In this document: positions 1-10,368 of the stretch, one piece after another
How positions within the stretch are numbered: the stretch's first letter is position 1
Layout of the letters: each line of letters starts with the position of its first letter
Assembly (NCBI GenBank): GCA_015183035.1
Contig: JACZZP010000006.1
Span: forward strand, 806,001 to 870,000
Source: Meloidogyne chitwoodi
Lineage: Eukaryota; Nematoda; Chromadorea; Rhabditida; Meloidogynidae
DNA: 64,000 nucleotides
Direction of reading: 5' to 3'
Notes under the pieces: generated by a model
Seen by the model: the letters and a program-made list of their open reading frames with translations, nothing else
Told to the model about the DNA's origin: nothing
Database searches by the model: none
Made by a program: the position numbers and the translations under genes

Positions 1-238
1 TAATATAAGCTCCAATGATTCAATTTTTCATTTCCTTTCCAAAGTGTATGTCTATCAGAATATTCTCTCATATTTTAGTACTCTCTAACCCTTCAGGTTG
101 TTCTTATATTAAAAAAGACACTTCTAATGGAGAGAGTGCTTGTATTAAATCATTTCGGTATTTAAAGAAGAGATAATTTAAAGTCTCAAAATAAATAATT
201 TAAAAAAGAATTAATAAATATATTTAATATTTTTAAAG

Positions 239-1829
239 CCTTTTTTCACTGCTCAATGCCGTCTTCAATGTACTGAAGAAGAAAATCGTTGTATTGAACA
301 GTTAATGATTTTAATACTTGAACAAATAACTTTATTAGAATATTCATTATATATACATTCAAATAATACAATTACAACTACAACAACAACAAATACAGCT
401 AATTCTGCTAGTTTTCATAATTCTTTAGTTGCTTCATTTAATTCACATAAATGTCAAATAGAAACACAATTTGGTAAAATAGCAAAATCTTTATTACCAG
501 AAGGAGCTTCTATTTATTCTAAAATTGAACAAAAAGAAATTGTTATTACTAAAACACAAACAAATTTATCAACAAATAATAATGATAGGTAATTTTTTAA
601 ATTATAAGTATATTTAAAAAAAATTAAAAGGCATAATTGATAATAAAGGAGAGAGAACATCTTTTTATTATTTACACTACTCCCTTTAAGAATAATTTTT
701 TTAAATTTATTTATTTAAATATTTGGTTTTAATAATTCATTTTACTTAATTTTAAGTGCCAATTTTATTAAAATTAAAAAAAATATTATATAAAAAATAA
801 TTTAAAACAGTAATAATACTCTTTTACTCAATTCTCCTTCTACAATTAATACTAGTAATTATTCTCCTACATCAACAAGAACATTTAGAAGTCATTCAGT
901 TAGCGAATTTCAAAGTAAATTAATCTTTTTTTAATTTTTAAAATTAAAAATATTTTTTAGACCCTCAAAATGAAGTTAATATTAACACTAGAAATTCACA
1001 AATTTCAAGTTCTTCCTCAACTAATAGTGGAAGTAGCAGCTTTTTTAGAAATTCACCAATTGGGACTGCTGGAAATTTAATAAAAAATACAATACAAGTA
1101 ATTAAATAATATATTTTTGTTTATTAAAAATTAAAAAATAAAAGTTATATTTTCTCTTTAATTTCTTATCCTTTAGAATTTAAATTAAATTAAATTAGCT
1201 AACAATTATGGTTACTATATTTAATTAAAAAATAGTTCACTCTATCTCAATTTAAATTCTAATTATCTTCATAATGTATTAAATAATCATTAATAGGGGT
1301 TTCGTTAATTTTATTATAATAAAAAACAATTTAATTAATTAATACATAACTTTTTAATTGAACTAAAGAAAATGTTACCACAATTTAACCGAAACATTCC
1401 TTACCAAATAAATTTTAGATAATCCAAAATATGACCTGACTTTCCTTGGGCAACTCTCCTAGTGAAATAAACTATAAAATAATATTTATAAATTTTTTAC
1501 AGGCAAAAGTAAAGCAAAAACAACGTAAAAGTTTAATTGCAATTAATAAAAGAAGAAATACTTCATCTGCTTTATCAACAAAAATTGAAGAAAATCAAAT
1601 TTCAAAAACACCTCAATTTCTTCGTATTTTTTCACAAAAACAAAAGAATTCTTCTTCTTCGATTATTCCAACATTTAATTTAAATACAAGAATTTCTGAT
1701 TGTTCTTTAGAAAATTTTTGTTTTCCTTTGGATACAAATGCCCCTCCATTACCCCCTAGACAATCTAATTTTCATTCTGATATTTCAATTTGTACAAAAA
1801 GTAGAGGAGGAGAACATTCTCAAAATTAA
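239..1829 (+). CDS. 3' part of an unrecognised gene with Ser/Thr/Asn-rich tail and SH3-ligand motif
   Basis: Exons 239-588, 811-914, 961-1097 and 1503-1829 join in phase across GT-AG introns and end at a TAA at 1827-1829. The first visible exon encodes a Cys-containing segment (TAQCRLQCTEEENRC) followed by a Thr/Asn run. The later exons are low complexity, rich in Ser, Asn and Thr, with a basic patch and a proline motif APPLPPRQ near the C terminus, which fits an SH3-domain ligand. The tail looks cytoplasmic and disordered. An open frame at about 109-157 (with two Cys) could be an earlier exon, but its donor phase does not fit the exon at 239, so the 5' end is unresolved and the gene probably begins outside the window. 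No family is recognised. A signalling adaptor or exchange factor with an SH3-binding tail is one possibility, unproven. Confidence 0.6.
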
Positions 1830-2434
1830 TTAATTGTGGAAAAACTTTTTCATTTTTTTTTAATTTTAATTATTATTTTTTTAATTAATTTAAGATGCCT
1901 TTAAATTTCTTTAAAAATAAATTATATAATTCTTTCAATTTTATTATGCCTTCTACCAAAATAATTTAATTTGTGCTTTTAAATTTATCATTTTTATTAT
2001 AAAAGATAGCATTTAATAATTATAAAAATATTAACAATTGTATCATACTATTTTACTTTTAGAGGATAAAATGAATGAAAGAAATTAATTAATTAAAATA
2101 TTAACAAAAAAAAGTTAGACCTTTTAAAAATAATTATCCTTTCATAAGATGATAACTACAATATAATTAATTTACCCAAAAATCCCCAAAATATAGTAAA
2201 CAAAAAAGAAGAAAAATTTATTAAATAATTTAGGGGAAATAATAATAAAGGAATACTTATCGAAGAAAAATTAAAAAATAGTTTAGAGAAGATAAATGTT
2301 TTATATATTTATAAAATATATATATTTTTAGATATTTTTTAAATAATTATGCTTTTCTTCTTTCAGCTTAATTTTTAAACATCTTTTATCGCTAAAGATA
2401 AAATAATTATATCATTTTAGTTGGATGAAGTTAG
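1830..2434. other. intergenic, 3' flanks of two genes
   Basis: AT-rich sequence between two genes that point toward each other. The part at about 2340-2434 resembles the 3' flank at about 4370-4469 of the broken gene next door, so the likeness of the two gene ends continues past the stop codon. Nothing else is seen. Confidence 0.5.
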
Positions 2435-3627
2435 TTATTTTAATTTTAATTCCAAATTAATATTATTAGAATTTTCTTCTATTTGCATTAGAAAATTGTT
2501 AAATAATTTGTGAGAATGGTTAATCAAACTTATTAACACTAATTGCTTATTTTTGTTTTCAGTTTTTTGCGAATTATAATCTAATTCTTTTCTTTTATAT
2601 CCACTTTGTAAGTTTTCATAATGAGTCAACTAAAATTAAAAATAATTAAATTAATTAAAATGTTTATTTTAATATTTTATTTGTAGTGAAGTGCCAAACT
2701 AATAAAAGACGAGATTTTAGGTATCATCATAACATATTTATCCGTCCCGTGATATTATCTTGTTTTTTACAAATTTATAAAAATTTAAACAATTATTAGA
2801 ATACTTGATATTTTAAAAATAAATTTTAAATTAACTTACACCTTTCTCTTCCTTTTCTTTTTGATTCTTAAATTGATCAATATAATTCTAAAATTATAAA
2901 TTAAATTAATAAATTAAAATTTTTAAATTCTTATAAAATTAATTTAAAAAAAATAGAGTATATAATAAAACTTTCAATTAAAAATATTTATAATTTATCA
3001 TTACCATAATTTGTTGACAATTTTGTATTTGTACATTATTTTGAGATATATTATGTTCAATAACAACTAAATCCTTTTTAAGCTGAGAAAGTTTATTACG
3101 ATTTCCAATGTCTTCACTTTTAAAAATTTCGATTAATATTTTGCTGATTGAATGATTTTCTTAAATTAAATAATATAAAAAATTTCAGAAAAAAGAAAAT
3201 CAAATTTTATTTATTCAAATAACATTACTCAAATAAAAAATAATTTTTTAATTATAAAAATGTTGCTTTAAAGTTTATACCCAATTTGAGGAAATTATTT
3301 TTATTTTTTTACTAAATTTTAATATTCTACCTTGTGGAATCTTTTCAAATAATATTTCATAATTATACATTTGAGGAGGATTTAACTAAAAATTATTTAA
3401 GAGAAAATTTTGAAATTTATATTTTTTAAATAAAATAAATTGTCAGAAATAATTAAAATAAAAAGCTTTTCAGAAATTAAAAAGTAGATTTTTTAGAAAT
3501 TAAGTTTTTTAAATATTTTTATAAAAATAACCTCATTATTAACATTTTGTTGCGAACTTTCACTTGGATTCATTCCCAATGTATAATAAATTTGTAGAAG
3601 AAAATAAATTATTAAAATAAAATTCAT
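2435..3627 (-). CDS. small secreted coiled-coil protein (short paralog)
   Basis: Five exons on the minus strand (3627-3532, 3385-3331, 3159-3005, 2887-2840, 2629-2435) keep phase and give about 183 residues. Residues 1-18 (MNFILIIYFLLQIYYTLG) are a clear signal peptide. The middle (about residues 51-120) is Lys/Glu/Gln/Asn-rich with heptad-like spacing (NKLSQLKKDLVVIEHNI), probably a coiled coil. It is a paralog of the gene at 7713-9354: exons 1-3 are nearly identical and the exon boundaries match. It differs at the end. It lacks the Gln/Ser-rich last exon and stops in NNINLELKLK, a tail also found in the pseudogene at 4470-5486. Function is unknown. A secreted nematode protein of this kind could be a parasitism effector, which is inference only. 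Confidence 0.72.
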
Positions 3628-4085
3628 TTTTTTATTTAAAAATAATTTTAGTCAAATTATATTTAAAAATGAGTTTGTATTTTTTTAAATTTTAGAATAT
3701 TTATTTAAAATAAATTTATAAAAAATTTTAATTTTAAATTTTTGAATTAATTAAATGAATATAAAATTGTCTGAATTTGTCTTTTTATGCTCTAACAATC
3801 AGGCACTGGGTTGCCCTTTCCATTCTCCTTTTCTAAATTTATTTCCTTAAAGCATATATATTTTTGCAAAAATTAAAAAAAAAATTTCTCAATTTTCTTG
3901 GCCAATCTGCCATATAAATTTTTTTAGCGGAAATGAAGGGCATTTAAGAGAAATATTATTTTATTTAAATCAATTAATAATTGCGAAATATATAAATTTA
4001 AATGTTAGACAATAATTAATAAAAAAGAGAATTTATTGCCCTTTCTTTTATTTTTTTTAAAATAAAAATATTTATTAAATCTTTT
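2995..4085. repeat. segmental duplication, copy 1
   Basis: This stretch, covering exons 1-3 of the secreted gene plus about 450 bases upstream of its start, is repeated at about 8850-9800. The match outside the coding exons is close: the upstream block around 3780-3990 (containing GGCCAATCTGCCATATAAAT) recurs around 9520-9710 with few changes. The duplication therefore includes the putative promoter. Confidence 0.8.
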
Positions 4086-4469
4086 AGTTTTTAAATTTAA
4101 AAGAAATTTAAAAAAATATTTAGCTGTCATTCAATCCTTTTACGTTTTATATTAGAATTTAAAAGAAAAAATAAATTGTTAAATAAATTTAAAAAAAATA
4201 GACAATCAAGATTTCCCTAAAAAATATAAAAATATATAAGAATTAATAAAAAATATTATTAAAAATAAAAGAGAGAAATTTAAAAATATTTTAGAGAGGA
4301 TTTAGGTATGTCTTTTTGTGAACAAAAAGAAATATTTTTATTAGTAAAAATGTTTTTTTTAAATATTTATGTTTTTCACAATAATAATTATGTTTTTCTT
4401 CTTCAGTTTTATTTTTTTAAAAACATTTTTTTCGAAAAGAGTAAAATATTTATTTATTTATAAAGATGG

Positions 4470-5486
4470 CTATTTTAACTTTAATTCTAAATTAATATTA
4501 TTAGAATTTAATTTATTTTCAATTTTTTGTTTTTTATAAATCTCTTCTTGTTTACCCAATTTTATTTTATTTTTTCCCTTTTTCAATGTTAATATATTTT
4601 TATTTTGAGAATTTTCAATTAATTCTTTAATTTTTTTGCTCAACTCAATTTGGCTTAAATTTGGTCCATTTACTTCTCTTTTATTGTCATCTAACAAAAG
4701 TTTAATTAATTTTTGTTTTAAAGGGTCATCAATTAAAAAAATAGGTATATTTGTTTTTCTAGCCTCATATTCAATCTGTTCTGGAATTTCTTCTAAAGGT
4801 ATTATATTTATTAAATTATTTTGGTAATTACAAAATGCTTTAAATTTAGAATCTAATTTAATTAAATATTTATTTAAAGTTGTATATTTATTTATTGGCT
4901 CAGGACATATAAATGTTGCAGTCTAAATAATATTTTTATAAAATTTTAATAAATTTATTTAAATTTTTAAATTAAATTAAAAAATGCTAAAATTAAACAT
5001 TGTTTTTATTTTTATAAAATAATTTAGGTATATATTTTTTGGTATTAAAGTTTCTTTTTTTTTTATTTAAAAAGGACTTTAGTTAGAAAGCCAATGCTGT
5101 TTTAATTTTAATTTTTTTTAAAAGAATAATTTTAAGGAAAATAAAGTTAGGAAATTTGTTTTTGTTTTTTCTTTTCTTTTTTGTTAATAATAAAATAAAA
5201 ATATTAAAAACAAACATTCTCAACCCAATTATTATTATTATTAGGTTTTGTCCAATATTTTATTTTATAATAATTATCAATACAAGATTTTCCAAGATGT
5301 AAATTAGAAATTAACTTTCCATTAAAAATAAATTGTTTTAATTGTTCATAATTATTTAAATTTTTAGCTCAAGTAATATTTTCAGCATAAAAATAATCTT
5401 TAATTTTTATATCAATTTCAAATTGAATTAATATTATTTGTTTATTAGATAATAATAATTAATAAATAAATATTAAAATTAATCAT
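4470..5486 (-). pseudogene. broken gene for a small secreted protein
   Basis: On the minus strand an ATG at 5486 opens a hydrophobic stretch (MINFNIYLLIIII) that hits a stop inside an ATT run. The following sequence stays open in another frame, as expected after a frameshift in a simple repeat. That frame (reading LSNKQIILIQFEID) meets an in-frame TGA about 20 codons later, where a Trp codon is plausible, then stays open to about 5220. A second exon, 4922-4470, gives 150 residues that are Lys/Asn/Ile-rich. It ends in NNINLELKLK, as does the gene at 2435-3627, and the 3' flanks are also alike. The two breaks suggest a pseudogene; an assembly error could mimic them. The protein has no recognised family. 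Confidence 0.55.
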
Positions 5487-6515
5487 TTTATTTTTTTAAA
5501 TATAAATAAATTTTTATTTTATAAAATAAATGTAAAAAATATTAAAAAAATATTTAAAGTAAATAGTAATAATCAATCGAAAAAAAAATAAAAAATTTCT
5601 TTGCTAGCAATCAATATTTAATTTAAAAAAATTTCTTAATTATAAAAAAAAATTTTTTTTATATATTTGAGTAATTTAATGAATTTTAAAATTATTTTTA
5701 ATATTTTAAAAATAAAATATAATAATAAATTTAGAAAATTAAAAAAAAATTAAAAAAAAATCTTCTACTGTTAGCTAATATTAAATAATTATATAAAGTT
5801 TGAATTAATAATTATTAAAAAACAATTATTTATTTTGACTGTGATAAATTAAATTTATTAAAATATTTATTTTTTTTTTTAAATCAAATTTCAATTTTTT
5901 ATATTTTATGGTCACTAATGTAAGAAATAGTTTGTTGACTTAAATAAAATAAATATTGTATTTTATTAGCAAATTAAAAAATTAAGTAAAAATTATAAAT
6001 TAATTAAATATATATTAATATCATAAATTTATTTTTTTATTTATTTAGGTAATTTTTGGAGATATTAAATTTTTATTGTATTTAGTAGTTTATAATTTTT
6101 AAATTTAAATTTATTTAATTTTTTTTTAATTTTATTTTATTCATTTTACAAACAACAAAATTTAAAACCTTTTTTTGGAATAAATTTTTAGGGTAATTCC
6201 ATTGGTTGGATATTATTATAGATAAAATACATAATTATTTAAACAACTGTATTTTGTTGGTTTTAATTACCTAATATATATATAAAAAATATTCTTTTAT
6301 TTTTTAAAAATTCATTTTCATTTAAAAATATTTTAAAATTAAAGATTAGAAATTTTAATTTTATGTTTTTTTATTTTAAAATTAAAATAATTTATTTAAT
6401 TTTCATAAATTGAATAAATATCTTTTTTATTTAAAAAAAAATTTAAATTTATAAATTATTAAGTTTTAAGATTTTAAAAGTTTTTCTCCAATAATATATT
6501 TTTAATTTATTATAA
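5487..6515. other. intergenic between divergent genes
   Basis: About 1 kb of extremely AT-rich sequence between the pseudogene and the nuclear receptor gene, which are divergently oriented. It should hold the promoter of the receptor gene, but no distinct element can be picked out. Confidence 0.4.
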
Positions 6516-7133
6516 ATGTCATTTTTTTATTCGGACAATAACCAAATAAATGAAGAAAATTTAATTAAAAATAAAGAAGAAGAAGAAGAAAATAATAATA
6601 ATAATATAATAATTCAAACAAAAAAACAAAAAAAATATCCATTTCCAACAAAATGTTGTATTTGTGGATATATTGCTAGTGGATATATTTATTATAATGT
6701 TATTTGTTGTGATGGTTTGTTTGTTTTTTAATTAATTAATTAATTATTTATCAATAAAAGGTTGTAAACATTTTTTTCGTCGTTGTGTTAATGCAGTTGA
6801 GTTTTTTACTTGTAAATTTGATGGAAATTGTAATATTATGAATGGTAAGAATAATTTATAAAAATAAATTTTAGTATTAGAAACATTTTTTAATTATTTT
6901 CTTTTCATTTTTAATATTCCAATTTATTAAAAATGTTTTTATTAAAAAATATATATTTTAAAATTAAAGTACCAAACAAATGTAAAAGTTGTCGATTTGA
7001 TAAATGTATTTTGATGGGAATGAAAGTATTGAGAGTTCGAAACAATCAAACAAAATCTCTATTGGAAATAAATTCATTAATTGAAGAAAAACTTAAAGAA
7101 CTTGCAAATAAGGGAAAATATATAAATAATTAA
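6516..7133 (+). CDS. nuclear hormone receptor-like protein, DNA-binding domain only
   Basis: Exons 6516-6714, 6761-6844 and 6970-7133 keep phase and encode 148 residues. After an acidic/Asn-rich N terminus (about 45 residues) comes a C4 nuclear-receptor zinc-finger pair. Finger 1 reads CCICG...SGYIYYNV..CCDGCKHFFRR, with the P-box region in CDGCKHFF. Finger 2 reads TCKFDGNC...NKCKSCRFDKCILMGM. Family members bind DNA as transcription factors, normally with a ligand-binding domain after the hinge. Here the protein stops about 40 residues after the second finger, and no ligand-binding exon is seen before the convergent gene at 7713. Finger 1 has one residue more than usual between its Cys pairs, and finger 2 one fewer between Cys 2 and 3. 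It is probably one of the divergent, expanded nematode receptors. It could be a DNA-binding competitor or a decaying copy. Confidence 0.85.
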
Positions 7134-7712
7134 AACTTCTTTTTTTTGTTTAATTTAATATTAAATAAAATAATTAAATTAATTAATATTAAATAATTCT
7201 AATACAAATAAACATTTGCCTTTCAAATTACCTAACTTTCTTTTCTAATATTACAATAAAACATTAATAATATTTAAATTTTTGATGTTAGTTAAACAGA
7301 ATAATCATTTTACTCTTTTAAATTAAGGAATATATTTTTTAATTTATTTAACTAATTTGTAACATAAAAATTTTATAGCAGAATAAATTTTATACAATTT
7401 TAAATTTATCGAAATCGAGGTCCACAATTTTAGGCAAAGTGTTCATTCTAATAAAAATTAATTGGTTATAAATAAATATGTAGTTAGTCTAAAGCTTTTT
7501 TCGAAACAAATAGACTCGGTAAAGAAATAAAGAGGTATCGTTTGTTTAATCTTGATCAAATAATCTGCTTTTTAGATAACAATTGACTTAATCAGTCATC
7601 TTTTCATTTTTTTGTTAACATCCTTACGCTTGTCATTCTCATTGATGACCTTAATTATAATATTTTTAAATTAATTAGAGTATTTAATTTCCATAATTTA
7701 AAATATTTTACC
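7134..7712. other. intergenic between convergent genes
   Basis: No gene is seen. A short inverted repeat (TGACT-5-AGTCA) occurs near 7585-7600. The rest is AT-rich spacer and 3' untranslated sequence of the flanking genes. Confidence 0.4.
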
Positions 7713-9354
7713 TTAATGTTTATCTTCTTTTGATTTAGAAGAACTTTTACTCTTACGTCGACTAGAACTTGATCCACCTTCTTGATCTAAATTTGTTCCA
7801 TCAAAGTTTAGTTGTTCTCCTTGTGGCATTGTTTGGCCTCCAAAATTTAACATAAATGAGTTTTGATTCGATGGTATTACAGGGTGTTGAGGCACAGTGT
7901 TGAACATGTTTGTCCATTCTTGAATATTCTGAACATCATTGTAAAATGAATTGTCAGAAGATGGTTGTTCAATGGTTGGTTGTTCAATTATCCGTCTATT
8001 TTGCCTTTGGCGTCTTCGTGGTTGCTGTTGCACTATATCCTCGAGTTGACCTGTCTGTTGATTTTCTGGTTGCTCTTCTCCAGTTTCGACTTCAAGATGC
8101 TGCCCTTCTCTTTGTTGCACTGAAGATGGTTGTCCAATAGAAGTTTCAATTGGTTGTTTTCCATGTCGATGGCCTATTGCTTGAGGGCTTCTTGTGCCTA
8201 TTGCTTGAGGGCTTCTTGTTTCACGGTTTTCTGACTGACCACTTCTTTGATGACGACTTCCTTAAACATTAAATTAATTTCAAATATATTTTAACCTCTA
8301 GCTTGTTCCAAAGGCAATATTTGTTGAGGTTCATTCGTTTCAAATAATTTTTGATATTTGTTTAACAAATTGTAAAAGTATTTAATCATCTTTATTAAGT
8401 TTAATTGTTTTTGTTTGTTTACAATCATTTGCAAATCATAATCTAATTTTTTTTCTTTATATTCAATTAGTAAGCGACTATAGTAAGTAAACTAAAATTA
8501 AAAATAATTAAATTAAATAATATTTTATAGAGAATTGCCAAACTAATAAAAATGTAATAGTCTTCCTATACCTGAGACTCTCAATTATAACAATACATTA
8601 ATCCATTATTTTAAAAAATTATTAAAATACTTAATATTATAAAAATAAATTTTAAATAAACTTACAGTATTTAGCTTTATCTCTAGTTTCTCAATATTAG
8701 AAGTACTATTCTAAAATTATAAATTAAATTAATTGAAATTATAAAATTCTTATAAAATAAATATAAAATCTAATTTTTGTTGAAAAAATCTGAGACAAAA
8801 TAAAAATTAAAAAAATTAGAGTATTTAATAAAACTTTTAATTAAAAATATTTATAATTTCTCATTACCATAATTTGTTGACAATTTTGTATTTGTACATT
8901 ATTTTCAAGTATATTATGTTTAATAACAACTAAATCCTTTTTAAGCTGAGAAAGTTCATTACGAGTTTCAATGTCTTTTATTTGAATATTTTTGATAAAT
9001 TCATGATTTTCTAAAATTAATATTTAAATCAAAGTAAAAAATATATAAAAGTTCAAAAATTAAAATTAAAAAAAATTTATTCTACCTTGTGGAATCTTTT
9101 CAAATAATATTTCATAATTATACATTTGAGGAGGACTTAACTAAAAATATTTAAAAGAAAATTTTGAAAATTTATATTTTTTAAATAAAATAATTTTCAG
9201 AAATTAAAAAGTAGATTTTTTAGAAATTAAGTTTTTTAAATATTTTTATAAAAATAACCTCATTATTAACATTTTGTTGCGAACTTTCACTTGGATTCAT
9301 TCCCAATGTATAATAAATTTGTAGAAGAAAATAAATTATTAAAATAAAATACAT
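7713..9354 (-). CDS. secreted coiled-coil protein with Gln/Ser-rich basic tail (long paralog)
   Basis: Six exons (9354-9259, 9140-9086, 9010-8868, 8710-8666, 8491-8296, 8260-7713) keep phase and give 360 residues. Residues 1-18 (MYFILIIYFLLQIYYTLG) form a signal peptide. Residues about 51-170 are Lys/Glu/Asn-rich and likely coiled coil. The last exon (about 180 residues) is Gln/Glu/Ser-rich, starts with a duplicated TRSPQAIG unit, and carries two basic clusters, RRRQRQNRR and, at the very C terminus, SSRRKSKSSSKSK, both like nuclear localisation signals. No catalytic or known domain is seen. A protein with a signal peptide and NLS-like basic clusters recalls plant-nematode effectors that act in host nuclei, but this is inference. 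Exons 1-3 and the upstream region are duplicated at 2995-4085. The shorter paralog at 2435-3627 lacks this tail. Confidence 0.78.
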
Positions 9355-9800
9355 TTTTTTATTTAAAAATAATTTTAGTCAAATTATATTTAAAAATGAG
9401 TTTGTATTTTTTATTTAAATTTTAGAATATTTATTTAAAATAAATTTATAAAAAATTTTAATTTTAATTTTTGAATTAATTAAATGAATATAAAATTGTC
9501 TTTGTCTTTTTATGCTCTAAAAATCAGGAAACTGGGTTGCCCTTTCCATTCTTCTTTTCTAAATTTATTTCCTTAAAGCATTTAATTATTTTGCAAAAAA
9601 TTAAAAAAAATTACCCAATTTTTTGGCCAATCTGCCATATAAATTTTTTTAGCGGAAATGAAGGGCATTTAAGAGAAATATTATTTTATTTAAATCAATT
9701 AATCATTGCGAAATATAAATTTAAATTTAAATGGAAGACAATAATTAATAAAAAGAGTATTTATTGCAAAATGCCTCTCTTTTATTTGGATAAAAAAAAG
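8850..9800. repeat. segmental duplication, copy 2
   Basis: Partner of 2995-4085. It contains exons 1-3 of the long secreted gene and its upstream region to about 9800. Differences are mostly small indels in AT runs, so the event looks fairly recent. Confidence 0.8.
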
Positions 9801-10368
9801 TAAAAAGTTATTTATTAAATCTTTTAGTTTTTAAATTTTTTAATTTTTTAAGAAATTAAAACATGCTAGCTAATAAACAAATTATATTATTAATTAATTG
9901 TTTATAGAGAATTTTAAAATTTTTAGATAATTTTATTTTTAATATTTAAGTGTTATTCGAAAAGAAAAGTTTTAGAGTGTAAAATAAGATAATAAATTAT
10001 ATTTAAGTATCTTTGTGGAAATTATTTAATATTAATTACATATTTTGTATTTAATATTTGATAAAAGTTTTAAAGATTATCACTCTAATTGTTTTTTAAT
10101 CCTTTTTAAAAATAATTTTATTTTATTATATTTTAATAAAATCAAATCTAATCTAACTTCAAAATCTATTAAATAATATAATAAAATAATTATAAAATGA
10201 GTGAATCACTTTACCAAAAGCTAATTTAATTTTTGCCTTTTTTTCCTATCATTTATTTTTGCTTTAAAATATTTTTAATTATTTTTATAAAAAATATTAT
10301 TTAGATAAAAATATTTAACATTTTAATTAAAAATAAATTTTTAATTAAAATAAAATTTATTCTAAAAA
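9801..10368. other. intergenic between divergent genes
   Basis: AT-rich spacer between the duplicated upstream block and the next plus-strand gene. It presumably holds the promoter of that gene. No specific motif is recognised. Confidence 0.4.

Noticed and set aside
109..157. Possible exon with two Cys upstream of the first gene
   Set aside because: Its donor leaves phase 2, which does not fit the acceptor at 239, so it was not joined.
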